DNA from: Dirofilaria immitis
Lineage: Eukaryota > Nematoda > Chromadorea > Rhabditida > Onchocercidae
Length of the DNA stretch: 64,000 nt
Reading direction: 5' to 3'
Assembly: GCA_024305405.1 (NCBI GenBank)
Contig: JAKNDB010000109.1
Location: forward strand, 2,356,001-2,420,000
In this document: positions 1 to 12,440 of the stretch, piece after piece
Position numbering within the stretch: the stretch's first letter is position 1
How the letters are laid out: the number at the start of each line of letters is the position of its first letter
The notes under the pieces: model-generated
The model's database searches: none
What the model was told of the DNA's origin: nothing
Seen by the model: the letters and a program-made list of their open reading frames with translations, nothing else
Translations under genes and position numbers: made by a program

Positions 1-699
1 TAGATTATACCATTCAGAAAAAGAACTGCTATCGAAAGAACACGTTTAGGGAAAATTTAAAATGTACCAGTGCTTTTCACGAATAGACAAATTTACTCTT
101 TGCCCAATAATCTTTGTGACAGGCAGCTATGTAGTTGCTTCGTTCAAGTTTTCATTTAAATGAATCATTAATTCAATGGATTAAAAATAATGCTTGAATA
201 TAAAGTGATGGAACAAACTGATTTAAATTCGGCTCTAAAATTAAATCGTAACTCTAACGCAGTTTTCTATAACGGAAAATAACATAAAAAGGGATAAATA
301 TCAAAGAGCGAAAATCTTAGAACCATGTATTAAAGCCATGCTTCCGGATTAATCAATTCTCCGAGGAAACAATATACTTTTTTGAATGATTCAATGGTAG
401 CAATGCAAACCGTTAAATAGTCTTATTTGAAACAAGTCCCAAACAGCCTAATTCATTAATTATTAGAAGTCATTCAGCTTAAATTAATTCAAATGAAAGA
501 ACACAGCTCATTTAAAAGATGTAGCATATATTTAACTTATAATAAAACTGCCAAATGATACCATTTTACGAAAATAGCACTGCCATCGAAAAGCCCATTT
601 TATTGCTAGAATCAATTAAACAATTTTACGAGAATATAATAAAGTATGTGACGTTGGGCAGATATTAAACCATCCATGAAATAGCATGGCAAATGTCAT
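1..699. other. AT-rich stretch without a supported gene
   Basis: No exon with recognisable protein similarity was found. Short open frames look like chance. Confidence 0.5.
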
Positions 700-1585
700 T
701 TTTGTATACAGCTTTCGTCGATCCATTCCAAAGATCGAAAAGTTTCATATCTCTCTTGCCAGAATGGGAAAGAACATTGGTATGGCTTGCAATTGTTCAG
801 AAACAACTTAATCGGTTAGTTTCTAAACGAAAACAGCACTTATCCCGGTATTTTTCTGAAATAACGATTTCAGCAGTTTCCGATCTTAAATATCCTACAT
901 ACTCCTCTCATTCCTTTCCACATTTATTGCAGAGCAGCTAAGGCAGCTTCGAATAATGTGACTTTTCAATGTTATGTCATTCAGGAGCTATCACAACTGC
1001 CGAAGCCACTACAGAAAAACAGGTTCCAATTTCTTGAAAATTTGTTTTCGAAATGATTATAAGATATTTAAGATATATGTTTTCTTATCGTCGTGTCTCG
1101 AAAATCATAACTTCTCTTATATTGCAAACAACGCTACTCTGATATCGATAATAATCTTCCTTCTTTTTTCTGCTCTTCTATTCTTTACCTATTCAATTGT
1201 TGTCTTTTCATTTGTTTACGTGAGAAATGCCTGTATCTTTGGTCACTAGATCAGGGCCGGAATAATGATATCCCAATTCTATTATTATAAACATTATTAT
1301 AAACTATTATAAACCTTTCAATAAAAAAAAAAAATTCCAAAGACAAGTGCAATATTTCGATTGAAAATTGAAAACGGAAAATTTCTTGAGAAAAGAATAA
1401 AACTTGGAAGTATTAATGTAGAAGGTAAGATCTGGCAAATCCTACAGTAGATGCACATCACATCACGAAAGAAGTGGAATAAAGCTGTGGAACAAGCAGT
1501 GGAGCAAGTGCTGCCGAAGCGATATTGTATTGAGTACAGAGATGCGGTACCATTGCATCGTAAGAAATATTTTGAGGCACAATAG
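700..1585 (+). other. Possible exons of an unassigned plus-strand gene
   Basis: Three stretches look exon-like but no family is recognised. One follows a TTTATTGCAG acceptor at about 928 and stays open to a stop near 1050, reading QELSQLPKPLQKNRF. A second runs from about 1337 to a GAAG|GTAAGA donor at 1424 (AIFRLKIENGKFLEKRIKLG). The third follows CTACAG at 1447 and, after a frame change, reads KAVEQAVEQVLPKRY before a TAG at 1583-1585. The 1424 and 1448 phases agree. A stretch near 708-810 follows TATACAG but is open in several frames. All could be chance or decayed gene pieces. No start codon was placed. Confidence 0.25.
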
Positions 1586-1974
1586 GTAGGTAACATTCAG
1601 TTGTCTGCGATTTTCCATCAGTGATTGTTTATTTTAAAAGAAGCATTAGGAAGTGAGAAATTTGTCGGTACTTGTGAGTTTTGAAAAATAATATAGCAGA
1701 TGGATGAAAGAAGAAAGAAGCTGCTGGAAAATTTTAAATCGGTAGCAATGGAAGCACTTAGAGGGGTAATTATGTGTCCCAGCTAAACTAGGATGATCGA
1801 GAAGAGAAAGCTGCTCTGGTCCTGGTCTTCACTAGTCATTTAGTCTAGAAGCTCATTAGTTTACTGAGTGGAGAAAGAGAGATCCTATTTTATTTCTGAT
1901 GCCCTGAAACCTTCCATGCGTGATGCATGTGCGTCACTTCCCATCCATTCGTTCTTCTTGTCTCATACATCCAT

Positions 1975-2065
1975 TTTGTCTATCTATTTATCCGTTCCAC
2001 CTATCTATCTTTCTATCTGTCTTCCTACCTATCCGTTCCTTCTATCTATCTATCTATCTAACCTA
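1975..2065. repeat. Imperfect TCTA/CTAT microsatellite
   Basis: Tandem tetranucleotides of the TATC/TCTA type with interruptions; the cleanest stretch is at about 2041-2060. Low complexity, no coding support. Confidence 0.75.
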
Positions 2066-5000
2066 ATAAAATATATTAAATATATAATCTAATTTAATCA
2101 ATAAATAAATCAAAACATCTATCTGTTTCTCTTTTTACTTACACACTTAATCTATTCGTCTATCTGAACTATCCAGTTATACTCCAATGTGACGAAAGCA
2201 AATTCGCAGCAGGATGAGAAGATCGATTTTTAGTTCTATAGAAGTAGCAGCATAGAAAGAGCAGAAATTGCAAAACCCATCTTGAATAACATGTGTATAT
2301 TCTTGGCCAGGTCCCCGGTAAAATAGCCATCTGTCCTCTCTTTTGAGTGTTTCGCTGTGACAATGTTTCTCTCCTACACTTTCAGTCTCAATTTTCTGGG
2401 AGTAATCAAACCAGCACAATATCTACTTCCTGAAATTAACATCGTATGATCTGCGGAGCGAATCCCAAATAATTCTCTTTTTATTCCTTACTGAAATGGA
2501 TCACCGAACTACTGGCTTCTAAATAAATAGTATTATATCCTTTACCATCAGTATAACGCATATATAATAAAAAGTTTTCATTGCATGTGCACTACATTGG
2601 TATCCTCATGAATTCTCAAACTGAAATAAATTATTAAAATTAAGAATTCAAAATCCTTAGCCTGATGAATTAACTCTGCAAAGCAGCAGAGGGCTTGGAT
2701 TTAATTTTCTTACAATTGTGATCATATTCTAACTTTTCAAATCATATTATTCTACAAGACTGTGCTTTAAGGAATTTTCCCATGTTCATGAAATCACATG
2801 TTACCAATATTAATCTTCAAATCAAATAATTTCAATCAATGAACTTCTTTGTATTTCCAGACACATCTTGTTTGAAGTATTCAGTCGAATTGCTGGTCAT
2901 AGCAATTAATTAATGTTTGTATTCGGCAATATTTCCATGATCCAGTATACATTTGTGGTATAAAAAAAGGTCCAGTTACTTCGTGGGCTTCATCCATTTC
3001 ATTTTCGACTATCGATTTTCAATTGCACCACATTTTTTTACGTTAACTCCAGAATTCCACTTCTTATTAGCTCTGAGATGGATTCACATGTATATTTTAT
3101 GACGTTTCTATCTCTTACATTGTTTATTGTTTCAGAAATTGATCTACATATGTTGTTATGGCTTAGGCAGAGTTGAATTTTAGTAAAGTTTTAAGGAAGT
3201 TCCTAACACGCTGCTAGATGTTTTTATAAAATTAAAACACGCATTCAATTAATTATTAACTGTTTAATGAAGAAGGATTAAATACGATGCTTTGATGATT
3301 GATTAAAACTTTTTCACGGCTAATAACACTATACGTTTTCGTTCAGAAGATTCATGGTGATTTGTTACGAACGATTCCATACTGTTCATGTAAAGAAAAA
3401 TTTGAAATTTGGCTTCCTTTGCTGAACTTAAAGATTAAGGGAGATTAATATTGACTGAAAAGAAAAATCTGATCTCAGACAAAAACCTTTTCCAAATGAA
3501 AAAAGTAGTTAGATTCATATTGTTTCTTACTAAGCTTGTTTCCAAAAAAGTGTTATAGATAATATATTTCTTTACTGATTGTTTCGTAACAGTTGTTTTT
3601 ACCTGCTAAAAGATTTAAGTATTTTCGAAATAAATTATTAAATTTTCTGGGTATTCTAAATATCTTTCCGACATTTTCGACCCTTATTTCAATGCAAAAA
3701 CATTTTGACTCCCAATTATAAAACCATTGTCTATTGCGGGTAAAAGCTCGTTTTTGTACGATTTCTCTCCATAGTTCTGGAATGTTTTTGATGTGTTGTT
3801 TCCGGATATTGTCATCGATGTGACAAACAGTTTTAAACAATTTTTGATTAAACTGCAACTGTGTACATATTTAGATGAAAAGACAAAAGAATCAAGGAAA
3901 GTTAATGAAAGCTCTTCTTAAATGATACTGGTTATCGAAATAAAATTTTAAAAAAGACTGGCAAGTTAACAAACAAAAAAGATCGAAATGATTTGTTCAA
4001 AGAAAAAGTTTAAAATGATGCTAGCTAGCGATTCAAAAAGAAATGTAATATTATCTGAGGAAAACATAGTGGAGAAAAAGACACAAATTATTCAACATGC
4101 TAAAATATAGCAATGTCGGGATAAGATTCACTTGTCTAGCATCATTTTGCCCATTTCTACGTAAATTTTTTGTCAACTATCACAATTTTAATGAATTTAT
4201 GGTTAATAAGCAATCTATATTAAAACCGTTAGAAATTTCCACAACCTTTGCAAAAATACTTGAAATATACAAACTTTTTCTTACAATTCTGATATTTGTT
4301 TGTCATGTACAAATTTTGTAAATACAGAATATTCACTACTCGACATTTTTAGTAAACGCTGGTTACACTTAGAATCAATTTTTATCTAAATTCTTAATGG
4401 CATTGCTTTGATTTTATGCCATTTTGCTTCAAAATTATAATTTTAACTTAATTGTAAAAAACGGGAATTTAATTTAGATTCAAATAAAGTAATACGATGG
4501 TTGAAACTCTCGATGAAGACATTTAAAATACACGTCTTTTTCGCGATGGAAAATTCGGGGTAAAACAATACGAGGTCAGCGAATTAGATTTATGTTCAGA
4601 CTTACGAAATTCTAAAGAGCCATATCTTTAGTTAAAAAGAATTTAACAAAAAAGAACACGAAAAAGAATTTGATTTAACCACTATTTCTCTATATAATAT
4701 ACAGTTTGAATTATTTTGTGGAATGCTTCGTTTATTTTAGCCTAACATTTTAAAGTAGTTTGAGTATCATTTTCAGTCTGGCTTGTAGATTCAATGAAAA
4801 TCTGTAGTGATGTATAAAATAATGTAATATAAAATTCATTTCTAGTGAAATTTGAACTTTAGATGTAAAAAGCGAAAAAGAAAAGAATAAATTACCGATG
4901 CCGTGAATAATCCTCCCTCCACAACTCCTCAAATTTCTTGCATAACTAAACAACTAATAATAGGAAAATATTGATCACTCTTGATCTTCATCGGTTTGGT

Positions 5001-7260
5001 CAGTCCTTTTCATTTTAATGATTGATTTATATTCACTTTATAATAAAGTTGGTTTGTATGGTAGCAAAGCCATCGCTTCATTTTTTTTTTTCATTAATCG
5101 TGGCCTGTACATGAATTTATTGTTTACACATTTTAAATCACAGATACCGAATGAACAACCTTCATCCAGACCCTATCAACATTACCTCATCTTATATAAA
5201 CCCATTTTGTACTATAAGAAAAAGTTATTCCGCTGTTCATTCAATTTTTTTCAAGAAAGTGTATGTGATTAGCAAGATAAGTTCAAAACAGTTCAACAAT
5301 CATTCGTCCTTTTCCATCTCCTTTCTTCTTCTGCAATCAGGTAAGTTCAAATGAATTGCTCTAGACAACATCTTTGTCCGATACCGATTCACCCCTACAT
5401 TTCCTTCTCTTCTCGCCATACTTTTTTTACAAATCTTTGATAACAATTCAACTATCTTCATTAAATACGCTACATTTAGGTGTATATATATATTCATCAC
5501 TTCCCGCTGTTTTCTAAAGATTTCAAAAACTATGCTTGCTCTTATTGTGTGAATTTCTCCCAGTGGAATTTTTATATATTTGAGCTGACTACATAATTTT
5601 TAATTCTTCCAATGAAATCTACTGGTCTTTTCTTAACACCGAGTATTCAACAAAATCTATACTTTCTATCTTTTCCAAAATTTCTGAAGTTTTAGCGCTT
5701 GAAACTTTCATCGAGAATTAGTTTCAAGTTTTACTTCTATATCCGAAGTTATCGTTGAAATTGTCAAAAAATGAAATTATCCATAGAAAATAAATGGTGA
5801 TAGATGCTGCGATTGGCGGAAACAATGACTGCTGCATTTCTTCGGCGGATTTTACAGATACTTCATCCAACAAAAAAAAAATTATTCCTAAAAATGAATA
5901 GCGAAATTATTACCGTAATCTCATTGGCTTTTTCAGCCATTTTATCATAACACCTTTTTTTTATAACACACAAGAACTGATCTGATATGATTTTTTATCC
6001 TTGTAATTAGTCTGATCATTCAAAGATATTTAGGCAGAAATCAGAACAACAACTTACTGTAGGTTGTACTGAATCTACAATTCATACTTTTACTGTGCAT
6101 CATTCTCATGATCATTGAAATACCAAATCAGATCATTTAGCCATTTCTACTCCGAAAATCTGATTCGAATCAATATCTATCTCGTTCAATCACGACCCAA
6201 TGAATCCGCAATTAAGAAACTTAGTACAGAACTGCCATTTCTTATTACATAAACGTGATATCCCTCTTACAATAGCACTCAGACTGTTGCTTTTTTTCTT
6301 TCGTTCTAAAAACACAAGAGCATTTGTCTTTTAAATTAGTTTCCTTTAAAGCATTTTCTTTTGCAAAAGAACTTATAGCTGAACGTCAACTTGTTCGATC
6401 AGTTATACAAATCAGAATTCAAGTTTTAGAACGATTTGTATGTGCATAAAACTTTATCATTTTATGCATAAAACAAGAAATTTAGGTTAAAAACCATTGC
6501 GGTTATTGGCATCTTATCATTTGAATACTCATTTCGAAAAAGAGATAATTGCAAAAATGATCTGATTACACAATCCAGTATATTTTTGCAGAAGTAAGCC
6601 TTTTCATCCATCACATTTTAATATATATTATATTTTAAAATATAAAATACAAATGATTGGTTAAGATTGTCTTGAGAATATTCGTGACAACTCTAATTTG
6701 CACTGCCATATAGTTCAAATGAAACTGACATGACCATAATCTGTCTGTTTACAGTTGCAAATTCGACGTTTCACGTAAATAGTTTTCTGAAGGAGCCACA
6801 GTAAATCATTAGCGATTAATTCAGGGCAAACCGGATGCACTTTTATGGCTTGCATCAACCGGTACTTTTCAACGACCAGGTTTCTCGTTTTCTTCGAACT
6901 TTGCGCTTATTTGCTATAAAGTTAAAACAAATTAATGTTCTCCCAAGATGCTAAAAAATCTAAACAAATATTTCCAAACTACTTTGTATTATAGATTCTA
7001 TTCTACAAAATAGTTATCTCATGCTGTTTAAACCATTTGCTCTGGTTCAACTTTGCGGACAACAAGCAGATCGTTTTCTAGGCGATAAAATATATATATA
7101 TATGCGATAAAATATATGTATATATATACAGGTGGTGCCAAACTTGTGGTTTGTGTGGTCAATTCACTAAACAAAAATTCAAGTGTACGGCTATGTTCCA
7201 ATAAAAGTTTTACTTTCATTGTCACAAATACAGGAACTATTTCAAGTGATGTCTCTGAAA
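2066..7260. other. AT-rich intergenic DNA, no gene seen
   Basis: Open frames of 60-100 codons occur on both strands but lack splice-site support and recognisable composition. Poly(A)/poly(T) tracts and a short AT microsatellite (7089-7127) are present. Confidence 0.5.
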
Positions 7261-7372
7261 TTCAATTTAATTTGTATTTTAATTTTCACTGAAATCCATC
7301 TTCAATCTACCTGTTCTTTCATTAACTGATTATTGACTTATACCACAGATCGCTATTATACCGAATGCGGCG
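7261..7372 (+). repeat. Left arm of a 112-nt imperfect inverted repeat
   Basis: This arm matches the reverse complement of 8051-8162 over its whole length with scattered substitutions. The best-conserved core reads CACAGATCGCTATTATACCG in both arms. It includes an AT-rich tract ending in CACAG, which looks like an intron end, followed by a short exon-like start. The arms are about 680 nt apart. Confidence 0.8.
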
Positions 7373-7937
7373 CTTATTGCGAATATTAACATTTCCCTGA
7401 TTGTGATTTGATCTGGTATAATAACTTCCCTTGATATATTTTTACCATTGGTAAACTTTGACTTTTTATTTTTATACCAAACCTTTGCCTAAATACTGAA
7501 GTTTGCTCAACCTTGTCATCCATTGACTGTGCAATCACTAGCTTAGAATGTTTAGAATATGTCAATAGCATCAATGATATATTCACAGTTCAGCATCTCA
7601 AGAAACTATGAAAGTTTCTAACCTAAATACGTGGAAAGTAAGAAAAGAATAAACTTAGAGCAAGCAATGAGATTAAGTAATAGAATTGATGGCCACTTAG
7701 TTCAAGGTCATGTAGACAAGATAGTACAAATTTTAGCAATTAGTCAAAACTAATCTAAGATAAACAGTGCAAAAGTAATTTAGCTTTAATACATTTCCGC
7801 ATGAAAAAGATTCTTATTTTATATTACCAACAATTCTTTCAAAAGATCATTACAGAGGAACGGTATATTTTGTTAATTTGAATGATTTCCAAATAGAGAC
7901 CGAAGATAACTCTTTGACCAATTTTCAATAACCTTAC

Positions 7938-8074
7938 TTCAAAAAAACTGACTTTTCACTTTCCACAGTGGATACTGAAGTAGCAGAAGAAATTTCTCGT
8001 TGACATGATGTTTCGTAGTATCCGATATCGTCTGTTGCAATCCTTCCAATCGCCGTATTCGGTATAATAGCGAT
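7938..8074 (-). other. Candidate exon, unrecognised
   Basis: On the minus strand a CACAG acceptor is followed by 137 open nucleotides and an AA|GTAAGG donor. The translation begins IAIIPNTAIGRIATDDIGYY and is Ser/Thr/Glu-rich toward its end. No flanking exons could be joined with confidence and no family is recognised, so it may be a fossil exon. Confidence 0.3.
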
Positions 8075-8162
8075 CTGTGCCACAAGTAAATCATCAGTTA
8101 ATGAAAGATCGAATTGACTGAAATTGGATTTCAATGAAAATTAAAATACAAATTAAATTGAA
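8051..8162 (-). repeat. Right arm of the 112-nt inverted repeat
   Basis: Reverse-complement partner of 7261-7372. On the minus strand the arm ends just inside a candidate exon (7938-8074), so the duplicated piece spans a putative intron/exon boundary. Confidence 0.8.
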
Positions 8163-9825
8163 AAAACGAGTGCTTTAACAAAATTGTAATTCTGCCGCTG
8201 TTGAAGATTTAAGATGATGCAAATTATAAGGTACCACTTTTTTTTATTAGTCATGAATTGTTTATGACAGATGAACTTGAACTTCATCTGTCACACCTTA
8301 ATCGCAAATTCGCTTTTCTTTTGTGTATGCCTTTTTATTTTAGCAACTTTATTATAAAACACAATTAAATGTTTATAATTCATTATTAAACACAAATCTT
8401 TCAGGAGAACTATTGTCTATATCAAATTAGCTCCTGTATGCTTCTTTTAAAAACTATGCAGTAGTGCAATTGGACATAAAAATTAGATGAATCGTCGAAC
8501 CAAAAGTAGCAATCAGCATATAGCTGATTATTTCTTATTTCTCGGAATATAACGTCGTAAAATCTCGAATTGATATTTGGTGCATACATCTTCGCGAAAT
8601 AGTTTTGATCAAAATCTAGAGAGAATGAATAGTTGCTTAAAAAGGTAAAAATCATGCTATTTGCTGTGGAAGTTTCTCGACAATAACACAAACGAATAGT
8701 TGTGATAATAGTTTTATCGATTACCGAGGATTTATTTTTGGTTTACGGAAAGGCGCATAATTATCTGAAAATATCACTAGTAGAGTAGATCGCTAAGCTG
8801 TTTTTCATTGTTGTTCAATAGAAGAATCTCTCCTTGACTCTTTGAAAATTTCTTTAGCGTTCCGTTCGAGCTGATCATATTGCCTGTACTACTTCTACTG
8901 GTCGTTTTCAGGTTTCTCATTTGTTCTGATAGTTTCTGTTTTTATTGATTGTTCTGATGATTCTAACTCTTTATGTAGTAAGAATTTGCTTACTATGTGT
9001 CAATCCTAGTATTATTTACAATATGTTATCTTATGGCCAAAGGAAGTTAATTAATATTTAACTGAAATTTAACTTATTTTCTACTTGTCAATCATTGCAC
9101 AATTATCTACATGTTAACATAGTACAAATATCGAAAGTTCGGTAATATCGGCATATTTCTATACTACTAAGATTCTTTGATTATTTCGTTATACCCATAA
9201 TTAAGAAAGATATCTCGATTTTTCTGACATCGTTGTCTGTGAGACGAGTAAGAAATATAGTTAAATATTAAATTTATAAGGAATTGATCTATGAAATAGT
9301 GAACTCCTCATGTGAACAAAAATTAAATTAAAAACAAATTTTCATTCTTTTGAAAAGCTCGACAAAAACATCTGTGTTGATATATTAGCAATATAGTATT
9401 GATATTATCAATATCCAGATCCGTTCATTTACAGCAGTTCCAAAGCTTACTGAAATTTTAAAAGCTTATTGAATAAATTTTGCTTGCATATATTTTTCGT
9501 TGTTTTACAGAAATTCTTAGATTTTTGGCCGTATCTTAGGCCTATAGATATGGATAAAATAGCATTTGCAAGAGTGTAGTATTCTCAGAATACACATAGA
9601 TTGCAACTTTATTCTTAATTCATAATTTTTAACTAGTTCTATTTAAAAATTTATAGCACCGATTTCCATATCCCTCATTTCATTAAATCACAGATTATAA
9701 TTTTATTGATTTTTTTGTTTTGCGTAGAAAAATATATTTAGTATGTCTTACAGCTTTTTAAATTTGTATCTTTAAGCTTTCAATTATTTTTTTATTCTTA
9801 TAAGAATCCTTCGATGCCATAATTA
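8163..9825. other. AT-rich intergenic DNA, no gene seen
   Basis: An 89-codon minus-strand open frame (8422-8691) has no splice or similarity support. Nothing else is visible. Confidence 0.5.
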
Positions 9826-10130
9826 GATAATCATTGGTATCTCTCGACTAGTGATAAGATTTATATGATCATTAATATCTTCAACTAATGATAGCATATT
9901 AATTGATCGCTGATACTCTTAACTAGCGATAGCGTTTAGATGAACGCTGATATTTAATAATAATGGTAATATCTAAACAATCATTAATATCTCAACTAAT
10001 GATAACATCTCGATGAACAGTGATCCTCCTACTAATAATATCTTTTAGACGGGCATTAATACCTCTAACCAATAGTAATGTTTAGTAATCATGCATATTT
10101 TCAATTAATACAGCACTTAGATAATCTGAA
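9826..10130. repeat. Degenerate minisatellite, about 8 units of 36-38 nt with internal dyad
   Basis: Diverged tandem copies share a block like ATCATTAATATCT and, about 10 nt later, a block like ACTAATGATA. ATCATTA and TAATGAT are complementary, so each unit can fold into a small stem-loop on either strand. Unit joins lie roughly every 37 nt between about 9826 and 10130. The copies differ at many positions, suggesting an old array. Confidence 0.7.
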
Positions 10131-12080
10131 AAAAGAGATATTCTGAAATTACTATTTAATTTCCTCACAATTGCAGGAGATACTATAATAATATCATTGA
10201 TAATTTCCATGAATTAGAGTTTGCGAAAACTTTTGAGTCACTTTTGTAATATAAGCTAATTTCTGATGATATCCTTAAAAGAAAAATTTTTAAAATGTTT
10301 TTATGATTATTTATTATCACCATTCATCTCTTTTTCTTTCTTTCTCTTTCTCCTTTCCTTTCTCTTATTCATAATTATTATCTGGTAGGTCATGTTTTAA
10401 AAAATAGAGTATTTTGCATATCAAAATTCTTAAATTTTTAAACACAAATTCTAATTACTAATTAAGAATTTCTCTAAAAATAAATAACTTGTAGTTTTTT
10501 AGGATTGGAATTATTATCCTTTAATTAATCATATGAAGAATATTAATGATTTTTAATATGATCTTTTATTTGATCAATTTTCTAGATTATTTTATGATAT
10601 ATTTACCTATAGCGTTTTTTTATATGTTTATATATTTGTTTATTTTTGTCTATTTGAATGTATTTTGTAAAGGTATCGTATATCATAAAAATATGTTGTT
10701 AGGGAAACAAGACAGAGTTAGGAATTGACGAAAAGCGGGATAAGATGTTTCAACTCTGTGATAATAAAAGTGCTAAAACTTGAAAGAAAGAAAACTCGGA
10801 GAGAAAGAAAACGTTTGCATATTTTGTGTATTTTTTCCAGGCTGTTTCACAATACTTAAATTTTTTTTGTTTGAAATTTTTGCAGTTTTAGAAAGCCATT
10901 TTGGCCTCTAAGTCTTTGCATATTAATCGGATTTAGCAATGCATGAAAATTTCGAAGTGAGGAACTTCTTGCAGCAAGGATATTCAATATCATTTTTATC
11001 AAAACTAAGTTATCCTGCTCAGTCTACTTATCTTGTAATGTAATAGCAATTCATAATAAGATATGAAAGGAACCGGTAAGAAACGGACTTTTTACTACAC
11101 CAACTCTCTTGCCTTTTATAAATTTTATTGTTGCCATTTCTTCGTTTTTTTTTTGGCTTATTTGTTTAATAAAAAAATAAATAATTGACTGAACACAAAA
11201 TATTATGAGAGAAATAAAAGTTATGAACATTTTATGCGAAAGATATTTTCGATATCAAAGCTCACGTTATTTGAAATCTTGCTTCGGTAATCTCAACCGG
11301 AGAGATGAGATTTATTCATCATCGCTTAATTTATCAGATTAGTCTAACGTAATTGATGGAAATGACATGAAGCTGTGGCAATAATATGAAAGTAAGATAA
11401 AATTTTGAAAGATTCTTTTGCTTAGTTATTAGTAGTTAACGAAACAAAATCAGTGGAATACAACTGCATCAAAGCTATACAGTATAATATTTTCAGCATT
11501 ATATTCCATTCATAGGATAAAAATCGCATAAATCGTTAAAAGCAGCTTCGAGAACATTTAAAAATTACAAACTGGACACTTTCCACATCTTTTGTTTTAA
11601 ACTTTAGTAGAAAAGTTGGAGCCAACCAATCAGACAGTCTTTGATCCAGCAATTTCTTAGGCAGTAGAAATAAATATTCCTTTTTTTTTCATTATTGTTA
11701 TTACGACATCATATTATTTAATAATTCTGAATTAATACAGTAATAGTTGAAAGAATTGATGGATGTGACTTAATGGATGTCAGAAGCAAGACGACTAATT
11801 GGTTAAGATTACAAAAACATGCTAAGTCGTGTAGATTGGCTCTTTAATATGTCGGTACTAATGTAAATGTTTATTTATGAAAACAGTCCCTATTCATTAG
11901 AGAGAAAAAAAACATACCAGAATAATCGGAATGTATGACAGATTTACTATCCGCACCTGGTATCTTTTTGTTCAAAGTTTTTTTTCTGAGATATTATACT
12001 AACGCGTGCTAAAAGACTTTTTACGAATAGGGAAGGATGAATAATAGGAGAATTTCCGATGAAAAGAGAACATCAACCAC
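10131..12080. other. AT-rich intergenic DNA, no gene seen
   Basis: Includes a CT-rich tract at about 10327-10370. No coding exon is supported. Confidence 0.5.
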
Positions 12081-12139
12081 TTCATGATGATTGTATTGAA
12101 AAGATTGGAAATACCCACAGTGGTTGCGGAAGAAATATT

Positions 12140-12295
12140 GATAAGAAGATTGATGGACAACAATACTTCTGAAAACACCTCATCCAGAAGATATCGCCCT
12201 TTGGGTTCGGGATCAACTTTCGAAAACTTGTATTTGCGTGAAATACGCTATGTGCTGGTGATGAGGATATTGTCTGTGGGGCTGGGTGAGTATTT
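12140..12295 (+). other. Possible 5' exon upstream of the BTB gene
   Basis: An open stretch with MDNNTSENTSSRRYRPLGSG ends at a good donor, CTGG|GTGAGT, near 12287. A TTTCAG acceptor at about 12404 would add a short extension before the ATG at 12441. It may be an alternative first exon, 5' leader or chance; no similarity is recognised. Confidence 0.3.
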
Positions 12296-12440
12296 CGGTT
12301 CATGACTGGAAAATTGCATACGAACACTAGCGATGAAGTAAACTTTTTTGAAGACTATATTTCCCTGTTGTAAAGTGGAAACTAGAAAATATGTTAAATT
12401 TCAGGCGATCAGTGGCATCTAATCTGTGAGAAACTTTAGC

